NCBI GenBank assembly: GCA_030040055.1
Contig: JASHUK010000134.1
Coordinates: forward strand, 1-14,219
Source: Nitrososphaerales archaeon
GTDB lineage: Archaea > Thermoproteota > Nitrososphaeria > Nitrososphaerales > Gagatemarchaeaceae
Direction of reading: 5' to 3'
Length of the DNA: 14,219 nt
Both the position numbers and the translations under genes were made by a program. Positions 6,214 to 12,284 of the stretch are shown here, in pieces. The notes beneath the pieces were generated by a model. The model did no database searches. It saw only the letters and a list, made by a program, of their open reading frames with translations, and was not told where the DNA came from. Within the stretch, counting starts at the first letter, position 1, and each line of letters opens with the position of its first letter.

Positions 6214-6245
6214 TCCTCTCTGTGCTCCGGCAGCAAAGCGATGAC

Positions 6246-7136
6246 TCATCGACTCGGAAGATAACGCAGGTTGTCCTGCCTGTATCTTCTGAAGAACCAG
6301 TTCATGAAGGGGCGTTCATCGCCTCGGAGCTGTGAGCGCTCCAGGGTCGTGTAGTACGTCCTCCTCCTGCTGTACTCTATGTTCAACATCGGATAGCCCT
6401 CCTTATGAAGAACGAAGTTCATAATCAGTCGGCTGACCCTTCCGTTTCCGTCGGCGAACGGATGGATGGTTACGAACTTGAGATGCGCCAGGCCCGCCAG
6501 TTCGACCGGGTTTGTGGGCTCGGCGTGTTTGTACCAGTCGAAGAACTCGTCAAGCCTGGGCTGCAGCTCGACTGGCGAAGGGGGGACGAACCTGCTACCG
6601 CTGATCCTGACTCCATGTCTGCGAATCCTTCCGGCTACGTCGGGTTCCGTCTCCGCGAGCAGCCGCCAGTTCCATTCTTGGACGAGTGTCTGCGAGAGAC
6701 CCCCTCTGAGTCGCAGCATTTCGCGGAAGATCACATTGTGCGCCTCCGCCTCCTTCGCGTCACCTGTCGGTTTCCCGCCAGGGCTGACTTTGCGTTCGAG
6801 AAGGTCACTGGTTTCACGGAGTGTCAGAGTTGAGCCTTCGATTCTTTGCGTGTCGTACGTGAACCTGACCGAGAACTCACGAAACGCCTTCTCCCGCGTC
6901 GACCCCGGCATCGTTCGCAGCTCCAGGTTGTAGTTTCTCCTGATCTCCTCGAAGTCTCCGAACCACTTCTCCTTGTTTAGTTCGTGCTCGAATCTCCTCT
7001 TGGAGGCTTCAAGGTCCTCGGGAAGTTCGACGCCCAGATACTTCGACCTGGTAGTGCGCCTTCCGTCGTCCCTGACCGTGTGCTCCAGGTAGTAGTATAA
7101 CTTCCCCTTCAGTCTCTTTCTCGCTACTCTGACCAA
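6246..7136 (-). CDS. Fic-domain protein, probable AMP transferase
   Basis: 296 residues. The Fic active-site motif HPFADGNGR is at 225-233, with the catalytic His at 225 and the usual R237 after it. The flap region FVPPSP (183-188) precedes it. An inhibitory-helix motif of the (S/T)xxxE(G/N) type, TQRIEG at 96-101, lies N-terminal to the Fic core, so this is a class II Fic protein held in check by its own E100. Such enzymes usually transfer AMP to protein hydroxyl groups; the target is not visible. The first about 60 residues (KGKLYYYLEHTVRDDGRRTTRSKYLG) are basic and strand-rich and may bind nucleic acid. The start is TTG at 7136: a stop lies four codons upstream in frame, and a TATA box at 7161-7168 fits a leaderless mRNA. 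No antitoxin-like partner is adjacent. Confidence 0.92.
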   Translation of the reverse strand: MVRVARKRLKGKLYYYLEHTVRDDGRRTTRSKYLGVELPEDLEASKRRFEHELNKEKWFGDFEEIRRNYNLELRTMPGSTREKAFREFSVRFTYDTQRIEGSTLTLRETSDLLERKVSPGGKPTGDAKEAEAHNVIFREMLRLRGGLSQTLVQEWNWRLLAETEPDVAGRIRRHGVRISGSRFVPPSPVELQPRLDEFFDWYKHAEPTNPVELAGLAHLKFVTIHPFADGNGRVSRLIMNFVLHKEGYPMLNIEYSRRRTYYTTLERSQLRGDERPFMNWFFRRYRQDNLRYLPSR

Positions 7137-7160
7137 GGACTCCAGTTAGAGCGACATCTT

Positions 7161-7168
7161 GATAAAAC
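7161..7168 (-). promoter_or_regulatory. TATA box for the Fic gene
   Basis: GTTTTATC on the minus strand is centred about 28 bases from the TTG at 7136, supporting a leaderless transcript and this unusual start codon. Confidence 0.6.
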
Positions 7169-7210
7169 TTCCTGCTCTCCTCAGTCTGTCACTCTAACCT
7201 GGTGGCAGGC

Positions 7211-7219
7211 AAAGTTAAA
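7211..7219 (+). promoter_or_regulatory. TATA-like box for the VOC gene
   Basis: AAAGTTAAA is centred about 32 bases upstream of the ATG at 7247. The same nine bases occur in the tes promoter region (3994-4002). Confidence 0.5.
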
Positions 7220-7246
7220 CCGCGCTGCCGGCAAACCCCGGCCGTC

Positions 7247-7720
7247 ATGGCAAAGCCAACTCCTGTCCCTGTAGGATTCCGCACCGTCACTCCGTATCTC
7301 TCCGTGAGCGGAGGCGTGCGGGCGCTCGAGTTCTACAGAAAGGCGTTCGGGGCCAAGGAGATTGCCAGCGCCAGAGAGCAGACCCCCGACGGCAAGCTCA
7401 TCCACTCCAGGTTCAAGATCGGCAACTCGCTGATCATGCTCTCTGACTCGTTCGAGCCTCCCGCTTCGGGGAGGAGGGAAAGCCCGGTCACCCTTCACAT
7501 CTACGCCAGGGACATCGACAAGATGTGGGCGAGCGCGGTGGCTGCGGGGGCCAAGGTGGTCATGCCCCTCGACGACCAGTTCTGGGGGGAACGGTACGGT
7601 CAGCTGGAAGACCCGTTCGGGCACAAATGGTCCCTTTCGATGCGCGTGAAGATGGACAAGAAGGAGATGGAGCGCAAGCGCAAGGAGGCCATGAAGATGT
7701 TCTCGGAGCCGGGCAACTGA
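7247..7720 (+). CDS. VOC/glyoxalase superfamily protein (PhnB-like)
   Basis: 157 residues. The N-terminus TVTPYLSVSGGVRALEFYRKAFGAKE is the standard opening of PhnB-like VOC proteins. The second half repeats the beta-alpha fold and ends with RYGQLEDPFGHKWSLS, the usual closing strand. Candidate metal or substrate ligands are the His in KLIHSRF, the His in TLHIYARD and the His in FGHKW. The family spans glyoxalases, dioxygenases and non-enzymatic binders, so the substrate cannot be named. A lysine/glutamate-rich helix of about 25 residues (KMDKKEMERKRKEAMKMF) extends beyond the core. A longer frame from GTG 7202 exists, but ATG 7247 is preferred because of the TATA-like box at 7211-7219. It is divergent from the Fic gene and converges on the operon ending at 7742. 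Confidence 0.9.
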   Translation: MAKPTPVPVGFRTVTPYLSVSGGVRALEFYRKAFGAKEIASAREQTPDGKLIHSRFKIGNSLIMLSDSFEPPASGRRESPVTLHIYARDIDKMWASAVAAGAKVVMPLDDQFWGERYGQLEDPFGHKWSLSMRVKMDKKEMERKRKEAMKMFSEPGN

Positions 7721-7741
7721 GCCTGGCATAGGTCGCTTCTC

Positions 7742-8776
7742 TCAGCCGTAGATGCCCATCAGCGCCCTGAGCTGCGGCCGGGTGAGCTCGACGCAGGCCC
7801 CGCCGGCAGTCCCGACCGACAGCCCTGCCGGGGTCTCTCCCTTCATGACTATCCTGTCGCCCACAGGCTCGCTCCTCGTCGCGTTGAGGGACGCGAGCAG
7901 CGCGCCGCGCTCGTCCGGGGCGGGCCAGCCGCGCCTCTCCTCGATGGCCTCCGCCATCTCCCAAAGGAGGGGCTGCCTCGAGGGCTTGACGTCGGCCGAA
8001 GGAAGGGAAGGAGCGGCCGTCCCCTCCACTGTACGGCAGACGGCATATCCCGTTATGCGCCCTCCCTCCGTCTGCATGGCGAGCATGTCGAACGGAAGGG
8101 ACGAGGCCGACCTCACCTCTTCGAGCTTCACGTCGAGGCGCTCCATGCTTCGAGCCAGGAGCCCGGCCGCAGCCCCGCCGTCCAGCGGAAACAGATAGGC
8201 GCACCTGTCAGCCAGGACCCTCGACCTTGCCCTCAGCTTGCTTTCCACCGCCCGTGCGGCCCTGGCGGGAGACAGAGCGCGGACCGTGGTGACCAGGAAG
8301 ACACAAGGACGCTTCCCCCCGAACAGCAGGAGCTTCCCTTCGACCGCGGACATGGCCCTCACCTGCTCGTCTCCCTCGAACCTCACCTCCACGACGGCGT
8401 GCCACTGCACCGGAAAGAGGACGCTCCGCAGTAGCACGGAGTCGGGTACGGCCGCGACCCGCCCGAGGAGCCCCCTGACCCGGGCGGCGGGCCAGAACAG
8501 GAAGGCGAGGCCGCCCGACAAGAGGAGCAGAACGGAGTACCTGCCCCCTGAAGCAAGGGCCGCCAGAGCCAGGACCAGCAGGGAGAGCCCTGCCCCCCAC
8601 CGGACGAGCGGCCTCCCCCGGCCCGTAGAGGCGTCGTCCCGGGCCGAGGGCTTGGCCCTGCGCCGCCTGAGCGACCAGGCGAGGTATCCGAACGCGAGCA
8701 GCAAGACCGGCCAGGCCCCTAGCGCGAGGGCGACCAGCCCGAAGACTGCCAGGAACGCCTTGGACCATGCGCCCAT
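7742..8776 (-). CDS. Membrane-anchored protein of the HerA-like/RadB-like operon
   Basis: 344 residues. Hydrophobic stretches at about 7-34, 58-76 and 79-96 give three or four membrane helices, with a very basic loop (LRRRRAKPSAR) between the first and second. The remaining about 245 residues look soluble. Residues 126-215 (VVEVRFEGDEQ, KRPCVFLVTTVRALSPARAARAVESKLRARSRVLADR, LLARSMERLDVKLEEV) recall the N-terminal domain that precedes the ATPase in VirB4-type proteins. This is a resemblance by eye, not a match. The ATG at 8776 overlaps the stop of the RadB-like gene by one base (TGATG). The frame is open upstream to 9001, but that part lies inside the RadB-like gene. Third gene of the operon; it may fix the complex to the membrane. 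Confidence 0.82.
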   Translation of the reverse strand: MGAWSKAFLAVFGLVALALGAWPVLLLAFGYLAWSLRRRRAKPSARDDASTGRGRPLVRWGAGLSLLVLALAALASGGRYSVLLLLSGGLAFLFWPAARVRGLLGRVAAVPDSVLLRSVLFPVQWHAVVEVRFEGDEQVRAMSAVEGKLLLFGGKRPCVFLVTTVRALSPARAARAVESKLRARSRVLADRCAYLFPLDGGAAAGLLARSMERLDVKLEEVRSASSLPFDMLAMQTEGGRITGYAVCRTVEGTAAPSLPSADVKPSRQPLLWEMAEAIEERRGWPAPDERGALLASLNATRSEPVGDRIVMKGETPAGLSVGTAGGACVELTRPQLRALMGIYG

Positions 8777-9783
8777 CAGTGGAACCCCTCTCCGTCCTGC
8801 CTGGCGTAGCCGAACCTGGTGTACTCCGCGAGGGCGGGGTGTCTGGCGGCCCAGAGCGCCTTGTTGCTCCCCTCCTTCCCCTCGGGGTTGATCGCTTCGG
8901 GGTCCGCGTCCTTGTTCCGGGAAGCCGTCGCCTTCGTCAGCTCGAAGGAGAACTTCGCGTCGTGCCCGAGTATCACCCCGCCGTACGGGATCCTGTCCCA
9001 CGGGTTGATCGGGTCGATCGAGACGTGGCTCGTCACCAGGACGGATATCCCGAAGTCGATGCAGAGCCTCTGGGCATGGGACAGCAGCATCGCCAGCCCC
9101 GCGCTCCTCGCCGGGAGGTCCTGGGTGCTCGGGAAGGACGCCTTGAAGGGCGCCGAGACCGAGTCGTAGACCAGCAGCTTGGCGCCGGTGTCGCGGACGA
9201 CCTGCGCCAGCGCCGAGTCGTAGGTCGGGGTCTGCCTGAGCCTGAGCTCCACCCTGCCGCCGCTCGAGACTTCTTTCGCCGCGTCGATGCCGTGGAGCCC
9301 CAGCAGGTCCACGACCTCGGGGACCTGGATGACTGTCACCGACGCACCTGATCTGTCCGCCTTGACGCTGACCTCTGGGGAGACGACGTCTCCGAGCGCT
9401 GCGAGCTGGGACGCCGAGTAGGAGACCCCAAGCCTGTCCAGCGCCGACCCCACCTCATTGATTAGCTGCCCGCGGGTCACCCCTTTCCGTTTTGACGCCC
9501 CTCTAGGAGCCCTCTCGAGCTTCGGCTCCCGCACGGGGATCTCCTTTCCGAACCGCTTGCCCATGGGCCCCTGCCAGTAGGGGATGAGGTAGCTGGAATA
9601 CGACTGCTCGGTGTCCAGTATCACCGCGCTGCCACCCGAGGCGACCACGGCGCTCGCCGCTTGGAACGAGAGTATGCTCTTCCCTAGCGCCTTCTCGCCG
9701 AAGACCTGCGTTATCGTCCCGGTGGCCAGTCCTCCGTCCGACAGGGTGTCAAGGGCCGCGCAGTGGGTCGGCACGTGCTCCAT
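8776..9783 (-). CDS. RadB/RecA-like ATPase with a large insertion
   Basis: 335 residues. The RecA core is intact: Walker A GEKALGKS (29-36), the catalytic-glutamate segment ILDTE (55-59), Walker B LLVYDS (203-208), then ARSAGLAMLLSHAQRL and VLVTSHVSIDP, matching the core order of RadA/RadB. It lacks the N-terminal helix-hairpin-helix DNA-binding domain of RadA, as RadB does. Between the DTE segment and Walker B lies an insertion of about 100 residues (70-175) not found in standard RadB; it contains a basic patch (KLERAPRGASKRKG). RadB assists recombination in Euryarchaeota, so a paralogue with a special partner is likely here. Both ends share TGATG with the neighbouring genes, so translation is coupled. 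The alternative is a KaiC-like ATPase, which fits less well. Confidence 0.87.
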   Translation of the reverse strand: MEHVPTHCAALDTLSDGGLATGTITQVFGEKALGKSILSFQAASAVVASGGSAVILDTEQSYSSYLIPYWQGPMGKRFGKEIPVREPKLERAPRGASKRKGVTRGQLINEVGSALDRLGVSYSASQLAALGDVVSPEVSVKADRSGASVTVIQVPEVVDLLGLHGIDAAKEVSSGGRVELRLRQTPTYDSALAQVVRDTGAKLLVYDSVSAPFKASFPSTQDLPARSAGLAMLLSHAQRLCIDFGISVLVTSHVSIDPINPWDRIPYGGVILGHDAKFSFELTKATASRNKDADPEAINPEGKEGSNKALWAARHPALAEYTRFGYARQDGEGFH

Positions 9784-10997
9784 CAGCCGGTCAGCTCCAT
9801 GAGCAGCTTCGTCCCGGAGCCCGTGAGCCTGTAGGAGAAGACGGCAGGTCCGCTCCCGTCTCCGACCGGCTCGAGGTCCATCGCCCCCGCGGCGTGGAGC
9901 CTGTCGATCTCGTCCGCCACGTCGGCCTTCAGGAAGAGGGGAGACAGGTAGTCGATCAGGGACTGCCTGCTGGCTCGCCCGGACCTCGACACCTCCAGGA
10001 CCACGGCCTTTGTCAGCTCCGGACTAGCGGGCGGTGGCGCCCTGCCGCGCGGCTCGGCCCCCTCTGACTCCCGTCCGCGGACGAGCCTCGGGATGAGCAG
10101 GCGGTCGAGCCCCGACCTGAGGTCGGTGACGACGTAGGACCCCGGCCCAGCAGGGCGGCCGAGCCCCCTCTTCTCGCGGTTCCAGGCGTCGCTCGAAAGC
10201 ACTCTTACGGGGAGCGACCCCGCCAGCTTCCCGTCCAGCAGCAGCAGAAACCGCGACGCGACCACCAGCGAGCCTCCCATGTCCAGCAGCATCCCGGACA
10301 GCCTCTGGCGTCCGGAGCCCGACCCGTGGCTCCGGAACAGCCTGTGAGAGCCCGTGATCATGACGGGGCCCTGGTCTCCCTCGGCCAGGCGGGACGCCGC
10401 GAGGAGCTTGGCGAGGAAGAGCGCGGCCATCAGCTCGGCGGCCTGCGGATACGGCGCGCCGTCGAACCTCACGGTCGCCCCCCTCGTCAGCTCGAACGGC
10501 TCGGAGCGGGCCGTCTCCAGGAGCTTCAGCCCGGCCAACCTTCCTCTGAGCCTGTCCACGTACGGGCCGCGGAACCCCTCGACCCCTCCGAGCACCTCGT
10601 ACAGCGAGGCCGGCGTGGCCATGTCGCTCTGCGCCGACAGGTGCTGCATGGCCGAGGCTAGGACGGCCTCCTCGTCCGAAGGGAGGTCGAGGGCCAGGGC
10701 GTAGGCTGCGCAGACCAGCTCGCCGTGAAACGCGTCCTCGCCTTCGACGTGGAACGCCTCGTAGGCGAAGGACCTGTAGCTCTCGGTGGCGCGCCCAGGC
10801 ACCCTGGACGCCGATCCGTCAAGGTCGAGCACGACGAGCTTGGCCCCTGCTTCAGCCTGGGCCGCCGCGAAGATGCAGGACATCTCAGCTGACCCTTCCC
10901 CGGCCAGGAGGACCCTCGGACCCAACTCTTGGGCGGTCACGGGCCGACCGCCTCCCGGTTCGTATCCGATCCAACCTGCCCGGCCTCGCGGGACCAT
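9783..10997 (-). CDS. HerA/VirB4-like protein with degenerate ATPase motifs
   Basis: 404 residues. The layout is that of a HerA/FtsK-type ATPase core. A strand and loop where Walker A belongs read LLAGEGSAEMS (30-40), lacking the Lys. Next comes the strand KLVVLDLDGS (53-62), a helical region with DEEAVLASAMQHLS (108-121), then FELTRGATVRFDG (168-180). Where HerA has its DEAH-like Walker B, this reads PVMITGSHRLF (211-221), with Asp-Glu replaced by Thr-Gly. It is followed by GGSLVVASRF (241-250), corresponding to the sensor strand. ATP hydrolysis is therefore unlikely. Residues about 325-404 form a winged helix, probably DNA-binding. The ATG at 10997 is leaderless (TATA at 11019-11026). It is the first gene of a tightly coupled operon. 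The family assignment is by eye and inferred. Confidence 0.8.
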   Translation of the reverse strand: MVPRGRAGWIGYEPGGGRPVTAQELGPRVLLAGEGSAEMSCIFAAAQAEAGAKLVVLDLDGSASRVPGRATESYRSFAYEAFHVEGEDAFHGELVCAAYALALDLPSDEEAVLASAMQHLSAQSDMATPASLYEVLGGVEGFRGPYVDRLRGRLAGLKLLETARSEPFELTRGATVRFDGAPYPQAAELMAALFLAKLLAASRLAEGDQGPVMITGSHRLFRSHGSGSGRQRLSGMLLDMGGSLVVASRFLLLLDGKLAGSLPVRVLSSDAWNREKRGLGRPAGPGSYVVTDLRSGLDRLLIPRLVRGRESEGAEPRGRAPPPASPELTKAVVLEVSRSGRASRQSLIDYLSPLFLKADVADEIDRLHAAGAMDLEPVGDGSGPAVFSYRLTGSGTKLLMELTG

Positions 10998-11018
10998 GCG
11001 GGAGACAGCGCTCGCTCT

Positions 11019-11026
11019 ACTTATGT
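11019..11026 (-). promoter_or_regulatory. TATA box for the HerA-like/RadB-like operon
   Basis: ACATAAGT on the minus strand is centred about 26 bases from the ATG at 10997. It is divergent from the TATA box at 11072-11079, 45 bases away. Confidence 0.55.
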
Positions 11027-11051
11027 CGCTGACGCACGAGTTGAGCGCACG

Positions 11052-11062
11052 ACTTGTGAGTT
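11052..11062. promoter_or_regulatory. Candidate operator ACTTGTGAGTT, copy 1
   Basis: ACTTGTGAGTT has the symmetric core ACT-N4-AGT. It lies between the two divergent TATA boxes (11019-11026 and 11072-11079), nine bases from the rightward one. An identical 11-mer lies upstream of the next gene (11363-11373). Nearby, CGCACGA is repeated at 11033-11039 and 11046-11052, which may be part of the same site. Confidence 0.55.
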
Positions 11063-11071
11063 CGAGCCCTT

Positions 11072-11079
11072 CTTATGAC
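11072..11079 (+). promoter_or_regulatory. TATA box for the winged-helix regulator
   Basis: CTTATGAC is centred about 26 bases from the TTG at 11100, predicting a leaderless transcript and supporting the TTG start. Confidence 0.55.
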
Positions 11080-11099
11080 GCGGCCCGGAGCAGGAGTGG

Positions 11100-11354
11100 T
11101 TGAAGAACCGGTCGAACGTGGTCATCTGCTGGGAGCTTCTCGGCGCCCTCGCGTCGGGCCCCCAGGGACCGTCACGGCTGGCAAGGGTCGCCAACGTCCC
11201 GTTCGACAGGCTCGATGACTACCTGGCCCCCATGGTGGGCAGCGGGCTCGTGAGGAAGGAGTCGGCCGAGGGGCGCGACAACTACTCCATCACCCCTGAC
11301 GGGATGGCCGCCCTTGTCGACCTGGACCGACTGCTCCCGAAACTCAACCCGTGA
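11100..11354 (+). CDS. Small winged-helix transcriptional regulator
   Basis: 84 residues that are almost entirely one winged helix. Helix 1 is NVVICWELLGALASGPQ, the helix-turn-helix is SRLARVANVPFDRLDDYLAPMVGSGLV, the wing is RKESAEGRDNYSITPDG, and a short last helix (MAALVDLDRLLPKL) may dimerise. This fits the many short archaeal winged-helix regulators. The start is TTG at 11100, leaderless with respect to the TATA box at 11072-11079; the next in-frame methionine would remove most of the domain. It is divergent from the HerA-like/RadB-like operon and upstream of a membrane-protein gene. Copies of ACTTGTGAGTT flank its gene at 11052 and 11363, so it probably regulates itself and both neighbours. 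No ligand-binding domain is present. Confidence 0.85.
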   Translation: MKNRSNVVICWELLGALASGPQGPSRLARVANVPFDRLDDYLAPMVGSGLVRKESAEGRDNYSITPDGMAALVDLDRLLPKLNP

Positions 11355-11361
11355 AGAAGAC

Positions 11362-11373
11362 AACTTGTGAGTT
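11362..11373. promoter_or_regulatory. Candidate operator AACTTGTGAGTT, copy 2
   Basis: AACTTGTGAGTT is an inverted repeat, AACT-N4-AGTT, ending five bases before the TATA box of the gene at 11407, where it would overlap the factor-B contact. Eleven of its bases are identical to copy 1 at 11052-11062. Confidence 0.6.
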
Positions 11374-11376
11374 GGC

Positions 11377-11384
11377 GTTATATG
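11377..11384 (+). promoter_or_regulatory. TATA box for the gene at 11407
   Basis: GTTATATG is a good TATA match centred about 26 bases from the ATG at 11407, so the mRNA is predicted to be leaderless. Confidence 0.7.
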
Positions 11385-11406
11385 TCGTCCGAGCATTTCT
11401 CGACGC

Positions 11407-11772
11407 ATGTCTGAGGAAGCCCCTGCGTCCGCGGCGAGGGTTCACGAGGAGTTCATACAGCACATGGAGCGCGGCGGGAGGAGGATGAGGACCTTGGCCC
11501 TGACCACCGCCGCGGTGGCTGCCCTGCTCTCCCTGTCGTACTTCTCAGAGCTGGTCATCGTGCCTTTCGTCCTCGGGGTGAGGACGCAGACGGTCGACCT
11601 CACCGACCCCTCATTGATGGCCCTCGAGGGCGTCCTGCTCATCCTCTCTCTCCTGTGGCTCTACGTCGGGGTCAGCGAGTTCCGCTTCTCCAGGAAGCTC
11701 GCGAAGCAGGTGGCGGAGGTCCGGGCGGCCCAGGCCGAGCTCGCCAGGAAGTACGGTCTGCCCCTCGGCTAG
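11407..11772 (+). CDS. Two-helix membrane protein with C-terminal coiled coil
   Basis: 121 residues. Two hydrophobic segments, about 28-56 (TLALTTAAVAALLSLSYFSELVIVPFVLG) and 70-92 (SLMALEGVLLILSLLWLYVGVSE), are joined by a short polar loop (RTQTVDLTDP). The C-terminal about 28 residues (RKLAKQVAEVRAAQAELARKYG) form a charged helix, probably a coiled coil in the cytoplasm, and the N-terminal 27 residues are also polar and basic. The family is not recognised. The ATG at 11407 is leaderless. A copy of the putative operator sits at its promoter, so it may be controlled by the winged-helix protein encoded just upstream. It ends four bases before the convergent gene's stop. Confidence 0.82.
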   Translation: MSEEAPASAARVHEEFIQHMERGGRRMRTLALTTAAVAALLSLSYFSELVIVPFVLGVRTQTVDLTDPSLMALEGVLLILSLLWLYVGVSEFRFSRKLAKQVAEVRAAQAELARKYGLPLG

Positions 11773-11776
11773 CGCG

Positions 11777-12280
11777 CTACATTATCGAGTTGGGCTCGGT
11801 GCAGGCGTAGTTCTGCGCCAGGTTCCCGGAAGCCGTCGCGTTGACCGAGTTGACGTTGTAGACTATGGTGAACTCAGACCCCGTGGAGAGCGTCTTCACC
11901 GCGATGTCCAGCTGTATCGCCGTCAGCGTGGCCTGCACGCCGTCGATCCCGAACGGCATCACCACCGGAGAAGTAGGCGGGGCGCTCACCCCGAAGTCGC
12001 ATACGAGGCTGCTCTCCTGGTCGGAGTCGGTCCACGAGAGCTGGGCGTAGAGGGGGATGGTGTCGTTGGAGGTCCATTTCATCGTGAAGGAGTAGACGGT
12101 GCCGTTGAAGGCTGTAGACGTGATCGTGGCGTAGTTGGCGAAGGGCTCCGTCTGCTGGGGGAAGCTGTCGTTGGCCCACAGCATGATCCCGAAGTAGAGC
12201 CCGAAGACCACAGCCGCGCCGATCGACGCGACTATCAGTATCCTGCCTGCGTCGTAGCCCTTCTTCTTGGGTGGGTTCAT
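11777..12280 (-). CDS. Membrane-anchored extracytoplasmic protein
   Basis: 167 residues. A basic N-terminus (MNPPKKKGYDAGR) is followed by one hydrophobic helix (about 14-35, ILIVASIGAAVVFGLYFGIMLW), which anchors the protein with the rest outside the cell. The outer part is rich in Thr, Ser, Asn and alternating hydrophobic residues (ATITSTAFNGTVYSFTMKW, FTIVYNVNSVNATASGN), typical of a beta-sandwich, with several N-x-S/T sites that could be glycosylated. Two cysteines (in LVCDFG and NYACTE) might form a disulfide. I do not recognise the family. The ATG at 12280 follows the stop of the zincin-like gene by four bases, so the two are cotranscribed. It may be a partner of that protein, though that one looks cytoplasmic. 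Confidence 0.82.
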   Translation of the reverse strand: MNPPKKKGYDAGRILIVASIGAAVVFGLYFGIMLWANDSFPQQTEPFANYATITSTAFNGTVYSFTMKWTSNDTIPLYAQLSWTDSDQESSLVCDFGVSAPPTSPVVMPFGIDGVQATLTAIQLDIAVKTLSTGSEFTIVYNVNSVNATASGNLAQNYACTEPNSIM

Positions 12281-12284
12281 CGCA

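Noticed and set aside
6145..6249. Extension of the DUF1801 gene to 6249
   Set aside because: The added residues fall outside the domain, overlap the Fic stop and contain the likely TATA box.
7202..7246. GTG start at 7202 for the VOC gene
   Set aside because: The TATA-like box at 7211-7219 would fall inside the coding region; ATG 7247 gives a standard VOC N-terminus.
8777..9001. Extension of the membrane-protein gene to 9001
   Set aside because: It lies inside the RadB-like gene in another frame; the ATG at 8776 forms TGATG with that gene's stop, and the protein then begins with a membrane helix.
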